Of a stretch of DNA of 64,000 bases, positions 41,558 through 51,768 are shown one piece after another (position 1 is the stretch's first letter; the number at the start of each line of letters is the position of its first letter). A program made the position numbers and the translations under genes. Source of the DNA: Candidatus Pacearchaeota archaeon (lineage in GTDB: Archaea > Nanobdellota > Nanobdellia > Pacearchaeales > GW2011-AR1); NCBI GenBank assembly GCA_018303855.1, contig JAGVXI010000006.1, positions 1 through 64,000 of the forward strand, written 5' to 3'. The notes below the pieces were generated by a model. It saw nothing but the letters and a program-made list of their open reading frames with translations, was not told the origin of the DNA and made no database searches.

Positions 41558-41817
41558 TAGGCACTACATTAAGATATTTAAACTTTTCGGTAGGCACTGC
41601 AATCTCTCTTGTCAAGATACCACCCACTGAAGTAGGTGGCGTGTTTGGTATCTTGAGTACACTCAAGATTTGCATTTACTTTCTCATGAACTAAAGTAGG
41701 GAGTTTGCATAAAATACAAATCTTAATGTATCAAAACTTCTTAGGTACTGCAATAAATCATCTTAATCCTTTGTTAGGCACTATCACTTGCTATATCGAA
41801 AACTTATTAGGTACTAC
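41558..41817. repeat. Five TAGGYACTRY direct repeats in the glyS / giant-gene intergenic region
   Basis: Copies start at 41558, 41591, 41742, 41775 and 41808, reading TAGGCACTAC, TAGGCACTGC, TAGGTACTGC, TAGGCACTAT and TAGGTACTAC. Spacing is exactly 33 bp within the first pair and within the last three, about three helical turns. The 401-bp gap 41542-41942 holds no gene; the repeats are split by the foldback at 41613-41667. Confidence 0.6.
41613..41667. repeat. Nested foldback sequence, possible IS200/IS605-type remnant
   Basis: Outer arms CAAGATACCA (41613-41622) and TGGTATCTTG (41646-41655) enclose CCACCCACTGAAGTAGGTGG, itself a hairpin. A further palindrome CTTGAGT-AC-ACTCAAG (41652-41667) follows. 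Subterminal hairpins of this look occur at IS200/IS605 ends; no transposase gene is near. It interrupts the 33-bp repeats, consistent with insertion. The mobile-element reading is inference. Confidence 0.4.
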
Positions 41818-41942
41818 GAATTAAATTATTTTTTTTAGAGTTGGTAGTTCCTAAATTATCCTAAAATTCTTAATACATATATAGTAAGTATTTTTAGTAT
41901 TTATAATAACATTTATAAGTATAATTACATACTTAATAAGTA

Positions 41943-44900
41943 ATGGGAAGGGCTTTATTAGCAGATGCAAGTATAAATGAGTTAAAGAATAGATTAGAGG
42001 AATGCGAAAAGAAAAAGCAATTTCTTAGGAATTATTTAAAAAAACTTCATTTAAACTATACATCAGGTAAAATTACTTATGCAACATATATTGAAACAGG
42101 ACTTAAAAAGAGAGATGACAGAGATATAAAAGAATGGATTGAATTTTATGACAAAGAAATAAAAAAATGTGAAAATGAGATAAAGAAAAAAACCCTTAAA
42201 AAAAATATCCCAATAGTCTTTATTTCTTCAATTATATTGATTATATTAGTAACAATGCTTTTTAATATCCAACCAAGATTTATTGGTTTTGCGATTAAAG
42301 GAGTTGAAAATGAACAAACATTTGTAAAAGAAGTTGCTCTTAAAATAACAGAATCAAGTGAATATGAATTTATCCCTCAAGCCCAAGGAATTTTATCCTC
42401 TTTAAGAGTCTCCGGCTCTTTTAAAAGTTCAGATGAGAAAGGCTCTGTTAAAATTTATCTCGATGATATTTTAATACTTAATACATTACAAAAACAAAAA
42501 CCAGGAATAACAGGAAGCGCAATAAGTTCTGGTGGTTTTTTTTCTAATCTTGGCAAAAAATTAACAATTACTGGTTTATCTGTTGATGAAAGCGATACCG
42601 GAAGTGAAAGTTCCTTAGATTCATCATCAACTGAAAGTTCACCTGATTCATCAGATATTTCATCAGAAGAATCATATTCAGAAGAACCACCAGAATCAAG
42701 TCCAGAAGCATCAGCAGAATCAGATTTAGCGGGTGAATCATCACAAGAATCATATTCAGAAGAAACAAGCGAGGAGACTTCTCAAATTTCTGAACAGGAA
42801 GAAAGCCCTTCCCAAGAACAAGAGATGTCTCCTCCAACTTCTGAAACTCCTCAACCAGAAATGCAAGAAGAAATAGAGCAAACAACTGAAGAAGAATTTT
42901 CAGCAAATGAAACAGAGCAAGAGTCAACTGAAGAAAAACCAGATGAAAAACCTGAGCAAAAACCAAAGCCTGAACCAGAAATTTTAGAGATTTCATTTAC
43001 AGATTTTTGCGATGAAACATGCGACTTAACAAAATTTGATTTAAACAAATCCTTTTATAAAATTAGAATTGAAATTGATGGCGCCACACTCTACCTTGAC
43101 AAAATTGCATACAGCATGATAATTGCGCCACTTGAAGAACCAAAAGAAATTCCAGCAAACATAACAAGACCTGAAGTCAACGCAACAGGCCCTGAAATTA
43201 ACATAACAAAACCAGAACTTCAAATGAATATAACAAAAGAAAATAAAACCTTAATCTCAGGTTACCCAATACACACAAAAACAATTCCAAATATATTCAT
43301 ACAAAAAAACAGCTTTAGAGAAATAAACTTAAATGAATATTTCTCAAATGCAGAACAATTTTTTGTCCTGCAGATAAAAGACATATCAACAACAACTTAT
43401 GACTACACAATAAGATTCCAACCAAATCAAGAATTTACAGGCATTAGAGAAACAACAATAATTGCAGAAAATGTATACGGGCAAATAGAAAGCAATGCTT
43501 TTAACATAATCGTAACAGAAGAAGCAATAGAAAAACTTCCTGAACCAGAAATAGCCCCAGAAATAAACATTACAAAACCAGAACAAAACATAACACCAAT
43601 ACTGCCTGAACCTAACATAACCATTTCTCCTGAAATAAATATGACAATTCCAAAAGCAAACATAACTATTCTGCCTAATATAACTCAAATAGAAAATATA
43701 ACAGAAATAAACATAACCTCCATTGAAAATATAACACAAGAAAATTTAACAATAACAACAGAGCAATACCAGGCTGTTCTCGGACAGCCGGTTAAATGGA
43801 AAAAAATTTTAGATCCAGAACAAAAAGGCATAGCCAAAGTTAAACTTCCAAAAGAAGCAGAAAACATTGAAATAACAAAGATAAAAAACCAAACACAAGA
43901 AGATATAACACAAACATCTGAAATAACAACAATAACAGGCGGAGTTATTGGAGGAGGAAATCAAGAAAGCCTAATGGCAAGATTGTTCAAAAGACTTGTA
44001 GGAGCAATAACAGGGGCAGTAATTGGAGCAGAAGAACCTTTATCTGAAAAACCAACAAATGAAACCACTGAACAAGAAAAAGAAGTTGAAATAGAAATTG
44101 ACGATGCTGAATCAGATTATGAAATTAAATATGAAACTCCTGCACCTTATGCAGTTGAAGAAGAAATTGAAAGAGGCAAAAGAATAACAATTACTGGCCC
44201 AGAAACAATTCATTATGAAAATGTTTTGGTATTTGCTAATTTATCAGAAAACTTTAACATAAAAGACACCTCTCGTATAAAAATTAAGTGGCTGGAAAAT
44301 GAAAGCTATATCAAGCCGTTATTAGTCAATGATACCAACAACAATGGAATTTACGATTATATTGAGTTTATTGTTCCAAGATTATCAAACCAAACATTTG
44401 AGATTATTATTGAAATAAGCAAAGCAGAACATCTCAATAGTAACAGGGAATTTATTTCAGATATTTACGAGCAGGTTAAGGCTCTTGACAATACCTGGAG
44501 TGAGACAATAAACAACAAGGAGTATATCAGGGTTACTTTTAATCAAAATTTAACATCCAACAAAGATATAACCCTATATCCACGAATCACATCTGGCAAT
44601 CCAAAAATAGAAGTTTATGAAGTTGATGGAACAAACAAAATAGCAGAATTTTCTTCTTTAATTTCAAATCAATACAGTACTATCTATCTCACAAATTTAA
44701 TTTCTGAATCACAAGATGTTTTTGACTTAAAGATTATTTCTGGCTCTTTGCAAATCAACCATATTATTGACCCAGACATTGAAAGAATAAATGCAACAAC
44801 CGCCTCATATGGCAGTACAGACATTTCTGATACTGCTTGCGGTGCAGGAAGCTTAGATGTAGATGACACAACTTATTGCGGGAATTCAATGAGCATTGAA

Positions 44901-47588
44901 GGAAGCGAAGCAGGATATGTAAATTCTACACATACTTATGCAATTCCTTCTGATGCAACAATTACAAGCACCTGGATATGCTCAAGATTCTCGCTTTCAG
45001 GCAAGCTTGACGATGACGCAGGAGATACAGTAAATATACAAGTAGCAGAAAATGATTCTTCTGGAACAGGAACTTGGACTTACACTTCATTAGACAGTTG
45101 CACATCTACTGGTTGCACTGCATGGGAAACAGAAGCAACCCGTTGTTATAATGTTTTTAGTGTAATAAACAACATTGCAAGGGCGAGTGCAGTTCAAATA
45201 TCAATTAGAGCTTATCAAGCAGATGCAGATGCAAATCAAAACGTTGCAGTAGACCTAAATTATGTTAATATAACTTACACCCAGCCAGTTGATGAAGAAT
45301 ACCCAATTTTCTCTAATTTGCGGGCAAATCCCTCTAATGCAACAACATACTCATCAACAGCCCTTTACAGATTTAATTCAACAATTATTTCAACAAATGG
45401 AACAGTTGGAATAGAATTTAAGGCAGTAAATTATACAGCATCAAATCAAACAGCGGGAGGAAATGCAACTGAGTTCAATGTTTCTATTTCAGATCTTTCT
45501 GCAGGAGTTCATCCATATTACTGGCTTTCTTGGGGAAATGGCACAGCAAAAAAGTATAATGTAACTGCTTTACAATATTACACAATTGCAAATGCCTCTC
45601 TTTCAGCTTCAACTTCAAGCTCTGCCGGTTTCACATTAACTTATCCGACAGAAACAATAATATCTATAAGTGAATCAAATGCAGGAGACAATGATGTAAT
45701 CTATACACTTTACAGAGACAATGTTTCTATTGGAACCGGTGAAACAGTAACATTGGGAGCTGGAAGCTACCATTACTTATTAAATGCTTCTGGCGGGCAA
45801 AACTATTCCTATCCTTCATCTGGATTTTTAGACAGCGATTTGTTGGTAGTTTCGCAGGTGGCAGGAAAAGTAATTGTTTATGTAAATAATACCCTGACAA
45901 ATGGAACAATAAACTCAGGGCAAAGCATTTTGCTAAATGCCAGCTTAACAACAGGTGACAACTCTGGGAATATCACCCTATATAATAATGGAACTTCAAT
46001 TAATATCGGAACAAATGCCTCAACAATTTCTAACTTAACAACTTATGCTGATTTAGGCTCATTTAACATAACAGCATATTATTCAGGAAGCCAAAACTAT
46101 ACATCTGATTGGGCAGATTCAGCAGACCAATTATGGGTTGATGTTAGTGCTCAATTAACTTCAGCTCCTCAAATTATTAATCTAACAGTTTCAGAGGGTC
46201 CAGCAATAACATTAAATGAAGCAGGCAATATTAATGTAACAATAAATTTTACAGTAGAAGACGCCAATGGTGTTTCAAATCTTAAACCATTAGCAAATGT
46301 AAGTTTCTTTAAACCAAGTGAAGATTCAAGAATCAATACAACATGCTTTAGAGAAACAGCAGCATCTGGGAATAATGCAAATTTTTCATGCCAGGTTGAT
46401 TTATGGTGGTTTGATGACGACGGAGAATGGGTTATTAATGCAACTATTTCAGATGCAGATGGATTAAGAGCAGAAAATAGCACCAAGAATATTACAGTAA
46501 ATCCTTTAACAGGATTTAATCTTGGGCCAGGAAACATAACATTTGCCACATTAAATCCAGGAAGCCAAAACCAAACAGCAAACAATATCTTAATATTAAA
46601 CAACACAGGAAACCAGGATTTTTTAAATGGAAGCATTACAATTAATGCAACAACACTATGGGGCGAAACAATTAATACAATTGGCATTTATGCTGGAAAC
46701 TTTACTGTTTCAAACACATCAACTGGGGGGAATGCCCAATGTGATATATCTGGAAAATGGGCATCAAGAATGAACGAAAGTATGTCATCATGGAGATATG
46801 TTGAGAGTGCAAACATCTCAAGAGGCAATTATACAAAAAATGATGGATTATCAGGGCAAGAGCAATTATACCTGTGTATTTATCAAATTGGAGCAGAATT
46901 AACTCAGCAGTCATATTCTATTAACAGAGCAGGCTCATGGACAATTCAAGCATTAAATATTTTGTCGCTTATTAAGGAATTTGTTGGATTATTTGAAACC
47001 TCACTAACAATAAGAATTTTGTTGGTTGCTGTTGTTGTCAAGAAGAAAAAGCAGAAGAAAAAACAACAGGATAAAAAACAGGGGCTTGAAATTGAAACCA
47101 AGCTTAAAGGCGACAAACTTGCCAAAGCAATAACACTATTAATGGAAGAATTAAAAGAAAAACATAAATTAAAAGAAAATGAAGTTGCACAGTTTTTAGA
47201 AATAAGCCAAAAAGAAAACATTCCAATAACCATCTTCAACAAAAATCTTGGAGCATTAGAAGCTCTGACAAAATACATGAAAGAAAATCTTAATATGACT
47301 TATAAAGAAATTGCAGATGCTCTTGAAAGAGACCAAAGAACAATCTGGACTTCTTATAAAAAAGCAAAAGAAAAACAACCAGAAGCATTAGAAATAAAAG
47401 CCACACAATTTTATCTGCCGATTGAAATATTAAAGAACAGGAAATTTACAATTTTAGAATCAGTAATACTTTATTTAAGAGAAAAACAAATGAAGCATAA
47501 GGAAATTGCTAAAATGCTTAATAGGGATGCAAGAAATATTCAAACAACTTATTCAAGAGCAATAAAAAAATTAGCAAATGAAAAGTAA
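41943..47588 (+). CDS. Giant surface protein (1881 aa) with cytoplasmic helix-turn-helix tail
   Basis: Layout: cytoplasmic coiled N-terminus (~1-88); membrane segment IPIVFISSIILIILVTMLF (~90-108); Ser/Glu/Pro-rich region (~215-345); Ile/Glu/Pro and N-I-T sequon-rich stretch (~395-640); beta-rich Ig-like ectodomain to ~1680 with dozens of N-X-S/T sites; a second membrane segment (LFETSLTIRILLVAVVV); then ~183 cytoplasmic residues starting KKKKQKKKQQDKK. That tail contains two HTH-like units, MTYKEIADALERDQRTIWTSYKKAKEK (~1783) and MKHKEIAKMLNRDARNIQTTYSRAIKKL (~1849), similar to sigma region-4/LuxR-type helices. Residues ~1405-1675 are paralogous to the next gene. A surface sensor reaching DNA is inferred. 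Confidence 0.85.
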   Translation: MGRALLADASINELKNRLEECEKKKQFLRNYLKKLHLNYTSGKITYATYIETGLKKRDDRDIKEWIEFYDKEIKKCENEIKKKTLKKNIPIVFISSIILIILVTMLFNIQPRFIGFAIKGVENEQTFVKEVALKITESSEYEFIPQAQGILSSLRVSGSFKSSDEKGSVKIYLDDILILNTLQKQKPGITGSAISSGGFFSNLGKKLTITGLSVDESDTGSESSLDSSSTESSPDSSDISSEESYSEEPPESSPEASAESDLAGESSQESYSEETSEETSQISEQEESPSQEQEMSPPTSETPQPEMQEEIEQTTEEEFSANETEQESTEEKPDEKPEQKPKPEPEILEISFTDFCDETCDLTKFDLNKSFYKIRIEIDGATLYLDKIAYSMIIAPLEEPKEIPANITRPEVNATGPEINITKPELQMNITKENKTLISGYPIHTKTIPNIFIQKNSFREINLNEYFSNAEQFFVLQIKDISTTTYDYTIRFQPNQEFTGIRETTIIAENVYGQIESNAFNIIVTEEAIEKLPEPEIAPEINITKPEQNITPILPEPNITISPEINMTIPKANITILPNITQIENITEINITSIENITQENLTITTEQYQAVLGQPVKWKKILDPEQKGIAKVKLPKEAENIEITKIKNQTQEDITQTSEITTITGGVIGGGNQESLMARLFKRLVGAITGAVIGAEEPLSEKPTNETTEQEKEVEIEIDDAESDYEIKYETPAPYAVEEEIERGKRITITGPETIHYENVLVFANLSENFNIKDTSRIKIKWLENESYIKPLLVNDTNNNGIYDYIEFIVPRLSNQTFEIIIEISKAEHLNSNREFISDIYEQVKALDNTWSETINNKEYIRVTFNQNLTSNKDITLYPRITSGNPKIEVYEVDGTNKIAEFSSLISNQYSTIYLTNLISESQDVFDLKIISGSLQINHIIDPDIERINATTASYGSTDISDTACGAGSLDVDDTTYCGNSMSIEGSEAGYVNSTHTYAIPSDATITSTWICSRFSLSGKLDDDAGDTVNIQVAENDSSGTGTWTYTSLDSCTSTGCTAWETEATRCYNVFSVINNIARASAVQISIRAYQADADANQNVAVDLNYVNITYTQPVDEEYPIFSNLRANPSNATTYSSTALYRFNSTIISTNGTVGIEFKAVNYTASNQTAGGNATEFNVSISDLSAGVHPYYWLSWGNGTAKKYNVTALQYYTIANASLSASTSSSAGFTLTYPTETIISISESNAGDNDVIYTLYRDNVSIGTGETVTLGAGSYHYLLNASGGQNYSYPSSGFLDSDLLVVSQVAGKVIVYVNNTLTNGTINSGQSILLNASLTTGDNSGNITLYNNGTSINIGTNASTISNLTTYADLGSFNITAYYSGSQNYTSDWADSADQLWVDVSAQLTSAPQIINLTVSEGPAITLNEAGNINVTINFTVEDANGVSNLKPLANVSFFKPSEDSRINTTCFRETAASGNNANFSCQVDLWWFDDDGEWVINATISDADGLRAENSTKNITVNPLTGFNLGPGNITFATLNPGSQNQTANNILILNNTGNQDFLNGSITINATTLWGETINTIGIYAGNFTVSNTSTGGNAQCDISGKWASRMNESMSSWRYVESANISRGNYTKNDGLSGQEQLYLCIYQIGAELTQQSYSINRAGSWTIQALNILSLIKEFVGLFETSLTIRILLVAVVVKKKKQKKKQQDKKQGLEIETKLKGDKLAKAITLLMEELKEKHKLKENEVAQFLEISQKENIPITIFNKNLGALEALTKYMKENLNMTYKEIADALERDQRTIWTSYKKAKEKQPEALEIKATQFYLPIEILKNRKFTILESVILYLREKQMKHKEIAKMLNRDARNIQTTYSRAIKKLANEK

Positions 47589-47853
47589 AAGTCTAAAAAA
47601 TAAGCTGGCAGAAAAAATAAGCAGATAAAAAAGATACCTAAAGAACAGACAAATTAATGTTAACAGCTAATAAACATATCAGCCCCTAATTTATAGCATA
47701 TTAGAGTTTTAGCATTCTATACAAATTTTAAACTAAAAATTAATATCAAAACCATAAAATCCACAAAAAAACCCATAAACCATTATAGATTTAAAACAAA
47801 AGAAATATTTAAAAGCGGAATAATCCTCTATAGATTATTAAAAAGGGTGTAAA

Positions 47854-48849
47854 ATGAATAAAAAAGGTAAGCAATTCTTAATTGCTCTATTTTTAATTAT
47901 CATCTTATTATCAACATTATCTTTTGCGTCTGCAGGGTTTGCTGACTGGATTAGAGGAAAATTAACACCAACAGGAAAAGCAACAACTTATACTGGTATT
48001 AATATCACAGTTGGGGCTGGAAACGCACCGCAAATTATACAAATAGGGGGGGTTTTTTTAAATCATAGCATTTCAGATGTAACTCTAAATGAAGCAGGAA
48101 ACGTAAATGTAACAGTAAATTTTTCAGTTACTGATGCAGATGGAATTTCAAATTTAAGGACTATTGCTAATGTGAGTTTTTTCAGGGTAGGTGAAACACA
48201 AAGAATTAATACCACATGCGGAAGATATGAATCATCAGGAAATAATGCGAACTATTCATGTCGAGTTGATTTATGGTGGTTTGACCAAGGTGGAACCTGG
48301 ACAATAAATGCTACAATATCAGATGTCAGCGGGAATAGGGCTGAAAATAGCACTATAAATGTAACTATTGGAACTTTAACAGGATTTAATCTTGGGCCAG
48401 GAAACATAACATTTGCAACTTTAAATCCAGGAGCAGCAAACTCAACACCTACTACAAATATGAGATTAAATAATACAGGAAACCAGGATTTTGCCTCTGA
48501 TAGCATTAGTGTTAATGCAACAACATTATGGGGTGAAACAACCACAACAATAGGGCTTTATTCTGGAAACTTTACAATAAGTAATACAACAAGCGGGGGC
48601 AATATTCAGTGTGATTTATCAAGATCAACATTTAATGCTTCAGCAACATCATCTCGAATGAATGTTACTTCAGGAGCAAGTTATGTAATAATTAACGGAG
48701 CAAATTTATCAAGAGGAAATTCCACGATTAATAATGGCGCTGCAGGACAAACAAATTTGTATCTTTGCTTGACAATTGTTGGTTCAGAATTAAGCCAACA
48801 ATCATATTCAACTTCCTTAGGAAAATCATGGACAATCCAAGCTGTATAA
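47854..48849 (+). CDS. Secreted/S-layer-like protein paralogous to the giant protein's C-terminal ectodomain
   Basis: 331 residues with a signal peptide (FLIALFLIIILLSTLSFASAG) and beta-rich domains with many N-glycosylation sequons: LNEAGNVNVTVNFSVTDADGISNL, SSGNNANYSCRVDLWWFD, LTGFNLGPGNITFATLNPGAANS. Nearly the same order occurs in the giant protein (residues ~1405-1675); a 43-bp stretch is identical in DNA (46504-46546 and 48374-48416). There is no C-terminal membrane anchor, so it may be released or held by partners. A TATA-like box and AAAAAGGGTGTAAA precede the ATG. Confidence 0.8.
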   Translation: MNKKGKQFLIALFLIIILLSTLSFASAGFADWIRGKLTPTGKATTYTGINITVGAGNAPQIIQIGGVFLNHSISDVTLNEAGNVNVTVNFSVTDADGISNLRTIANVSFFRVGETQRINTTCGRYESSGNNANYSCRVDLWWFDQGGTWTINATISDVSGNRAENSTINVTIGTLTGFNLGPGNITFATLNPGAANSTPTTNMRLNNTGNQDFASDSISVNATTLWGETTTTIGLYSGNFTISNTTSGGNIQCDLSRSTFNASATSSRMNVTSGASYVIINGANLSRGNSTINNGAAGQTNLYLCLTIVGSELSQQSYSTSLGKSWTIQAV

Positions 48850-48869
48850 ATATGAAATGACGAATAAAA

Positions 48870-49445
48870 ATGGTTGATAAAAAAATGTGTATAAGGAAAA
48901 AATTTGTAATTTTGACAGCATTTGCTTTTACACTAACAATTATTTTATTTATTAACTCTATTCTTGCTTTTGCAATTTCAGCTCCTTATATGGGTGAAGA
49001 AAAACAAATTAAATTAATGCCAGGAGATTCAAGGAATATTGAGTTCACAGTCCAAGATGCAGGTGCAACAGCAGAAACTAATGTAGCAGTTCAAATTCAA
49101 GAAGGCACTGAAATAATACAGATAACTGATGCATTTGATTCATATACTATCCCAGTTGGAGATAAAACTTCAGTAAATACAAGAATAACTATCCCAAGTA
49201 ATGCGCAGATAGGAGATGTATATAAAATAAAATTGGCATTTGCAGTAGCTGCTCCTGATGGAGGATTTGCATTTGGAACAAGCATAGTGCAAGAGTTTAG
49301 TGTTATTGTAGGCAAAGAAGAAACACCAGCTCCTGCTGTGCAACCAGAGAAAAAAGAGCCCAATACTCTTCTTTATGCAATAGGAATTTTAACAATAATT
49401 ATAATCTTGCTCATACTTTTTGTAATTAAAAAAAGAAGTCAGTAA
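48870..49445 (+). CDS. Type I membrane protein with one extracellular beta domain
   Basis: 191 residues: N-terminal signal (FVILTAFAFTLTIILFINSILAFA), an ectodomain that looks like a NEW3/CARDB-type beta sandwich (LMPGDSRNIEFTVQDAGATAETNVAVQI...SVNTRITIPSNAQIGDVYKIKLAF) and a C-terminal anchor TLLYAIGILTIIIILLILFVIKKRSQ. It starts 20 bp after the preceding surface gene and is probably in its operon; it could anchor the unanchored 331-residue protein. Confidence 0.78.
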   Translation: MVDKKMCIRKKFVILTAFAFTLTIILFINSILAFAISAPYMGEEKQIKLMPGDSRNIEFTVQDAGATAETNVAVQIQEGTEIIQITDAFDSYTIPVGDKTSVNTRITIPSNAQIGDVYKIKLAFAVAAPDGGFAFGTSIVQEFSVIVGKEETPAPAVQPEKKEPNTLLYAIGILTIIIILLILFVIKKRSQ

Positions 49446-49682
49446 GCAATATATAAATAATATTAATTATTTTCCAGCTAAAGCTGAAGTTCCTTTATTA
49501 ATTTCTAACATAGGCAACAACAATATATAACTGAATATAACCAGCAAGCTAATAAGTGTTTGGCATTATTCATAAAATCCACAAAGGTTACTAACCAAAG
49601 TTAGCAGGTATAAACAAAACGCTTATAAAAAATACTTCTAAAAAAGATATAATTTTAAATACTTTTATTCTATCTTAGTAAT

Positions 49683-51419
49683 ATGGAGTGTAAACTTGTT
49701 TTGATAATGACATTATTTTTAATAACTGCAGTAATTATATCAGGCAATATATCAGCTTCATTTACAATAACAGGAAAAAGAATAGGAAATGCGTCAGTTA
49801 CAGGAGATGTAACACAGCAAGCAAGTTTAAAAATAGTTCTTGATGCCAACCCTCCTAATATAACCTTAGTTGAACCGAAAAACAAAACCTACAATTACAA
49901 AAAAATTAGCCTAAATTTCTCAATTGTTGATGATTTATCACCTGTAAACAAAGTCTGGTATACTGTAAATAATGGGACCACAAATACAACTATAACAGAA
50001 AATACAACAATAAATTTAAATGATAAAGCAAGCTACACCATTATCCTTTACGCGAATGATAGTTTAGGGCAATTAAATAGCACAAGAGTAACATTTTTTA
50101 TAAATGAAAGTTATGGATGGACTATTACTTCAGATAAATACTCTTTCAATGATGACAGTTATAATAATGATAGTAGCCAGAATTATACGGCATGGTATGA
50201 AAATATGGGAAAAGAATATATGCAAAACATATCTGGCTTTACTCTTGAAATCCCAAATTACGGGAAAATTGTTTTCAATACTCCATTAAATATAAGCCGC
50301 TGGCTGGATGATTTGGACGATAATTCTAATATTAATAATAATACTATTCTAATCAATTCCACTAATTTACCAGAGTTTAATATGTCAGCAACCCTTTATT
50401 TATATAGTTTAAATTTCACAAATCCACGAATGTTAAGAGATGGTGTTGTATGCCCTTCAACAATCTGCACACAACAAAGTTATTCAGGAGGAAGCTTAAT
50501 AGTTAATGTAACTGGATTTAGCGAATATCAAGCAGATGAGACTCCTTCTGAAGGTGGGGGAAGCGATGACAGCGGGACAGGCGGAGTTAGTGAAAGTGGA
50601 GGAGTAACAACTGTCATAACCCTGGATGAAATAAGTGTAGACAAACAAATGATTAATATAAAATTAAAGCAGGGTGAAACAACAACAATAAAAAAAATAA
50701 TAACCAATAAGTTAGATAGGAACCTGATTGTTGAAATAAAAACAAGCAGTTTGAGTGATTTCGTAATAATATCAAATGAAAAAATCAAATTAACTCCAAA
50801 AGAATCAAAAGAGGTTATTTTTGAAATAACTATTAAACCAGATACAACTCCTAATTTGTACCAAGGAGAACTAATTATTACTACTGAAAAAACCCAGGAA
50901 AAAATACCAATAACAATAGAAGTTGAATCAACAAAATCCCTATTTGATATTGATGTAACAATCCCAACACAATCTTTAAGGGTTCTTCCTGGGCAAGAAT
51001 TAATTGCTAACATAAATCTTTTTAATATAGGAGCTCCTAAAGGAGTTGATGTTTTGATTAATTATGATATAAGAAGTTATGAAGGAAAAAGTATATATCA
51101 GTCATCAGAAAGTGTTGGCATAGAAACAAGAACAAGCCTTTCAAAAAATTTTCAAATACCAGAAGATGCTGATTTTGGAGATTATATATTATATATTAAA
51201 GTTACATACGATGGGGAAGTAGCAAGCGCAAGCACATGGTTTTCTATTGGAAAAAAGCCACTGGAGAATATAACAATAGTGCTCTACCTTATAATTGCTA
51301 TATTAATGGTTATGATCTTAATTGTTTTATATGAAATACAAAAGATTAAAAAATATCTAAAACATCATTATAAAGTAAATGACAGCATGTTATCAGGGGA
51401 AATAACAATAAAAAAATAA
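49683..51419 (+). CDS. Membrane-anchored surface protein with Ig-like domains
   Basis: 578 residues: signal peptide (LVLIMTLFLITAVIISGNISA), an Ig-like domain starting PPNITLVEPKNKTYNYKKISLNFSIVDDLSPV, a central domain ending in CPSTICTQQSYSGGSLIVNVTGFSEYQADE, a Gly/Ser linker (EGGGSDDSGTGGVSESGG), two beta-sandwich domains of the NEW3 kind (LKQGETTTIKKIITNKLDRNLIVEI; LRVLPGQELIANINLFNIGAPKG) and a C-terminal anchor VLYLIIAILMVMILIVLYEI. Many N-X-S/T sequons. No enzyme motif. Confidence 0.82.
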   Translation: MECKLVLIMTLFLITAVIISGNISASFTITGKRIGNASVTGDVTQQASLKIVLDANPPNITLVEPKNKTYNYKKISLNFSIVDDLSPVNKVWYTVNNGTTNTTITENTTINLNDKASYTIILYANDSLGQLNSTRVTFFINESYGWTITSDKYSFNDDSYNNDSSQNYTAWYENMGKEYMQNISGFTLEIPNYGKIVFNTPLNISRWLDDLDDNSNINNNTILINSTNLPEFNMSATLYLYSLNFTNPRMLRDGVVCPSTICTQQSYSGGSLIVNVTGFSEYQADETPSEGGGSDDSGTGGVSESGGVTTVITLDEISVDKQMINIKLKQGETTTIKKIITNKLDRNLIVEIKTSSLSDFVIISNEKIKLTPKESKEVIFEITIKPDTTPNLYQGELIITTEKTQEKIPITIEVESTKSLFDIDVTIPTQSLRVLPGQELIANINLFNIGAPKGVDVLINYDIRSYEGKSIYQSSESVGIETRTSLSKNFQIPEDADFGDYILYIKVTYDGEVASASTWFSIGKKPLENITIVLYLIIAILMVMILIVLYEIQKIKKYLKHHYKVNDSMLSGEITIKK

Positions 51420-51428
51420 AAACTTAAA

Positions 51429-51758
51429 ATGATTGACTCAATAATAATAATAAGCATTATTTTCGGATTAGCAAGTATTTTAGCTGGAATTTGGGTAATT
51501 GGTAGATGTGAAGGAAAACTTAGGACCACGGCAATTATTTTGGTTACTGCTGCAATTGTTCTTACTATAAAAACAGCCATAACAGGTGCTTATACCTTAA
51601 CCGGTTCTGCAATTAATTTAACTATATTAAGGGAAATTGGTTATTCAAGAACCGTGGACATTTTTCTGTATTTCTTTATAACATTGTTTATATTAATTGC
51701 ATTAGTAATCATGAACAAAATGATTTCTGAGATTGCAAACCAATATGGGAAAAAATAG
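51429..51758 (+). CDS. Three-segment small membrane protein
   Basis: 109 residues with segments IIIISIIFGLASILAGIWVIG, TTAIILVTAAIVLTIKTAITGAYTL and TVDIFLYFFITLFILIALVIM. Not recognised. It begins 9 bp after the preceding surface-protein gene, so it is probably co-expressed and may act in the same membrane complex. Confidence 0.7.
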   Translation: MIDSIIIISIIFGLASILAGIWVIGRCEGKLRTTAIILVTAAIVLTIKTAITGAYTLTGSAINLTILREIGYSRTVDIFLYFFITLFILIALVIMNKMISEIANQYGKK

Positions 51759-51768
51759 AAGTGCTATC

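Noticed and set aside
42568-42996. 142-aa minus-strand ORF and similar ORFs opposite the giant gene
   Set aside because: Mirror of the Ser/Glu/Pro-rich repeats; low-complexity Leu/Phe composition is expected from the antisense of such codons.
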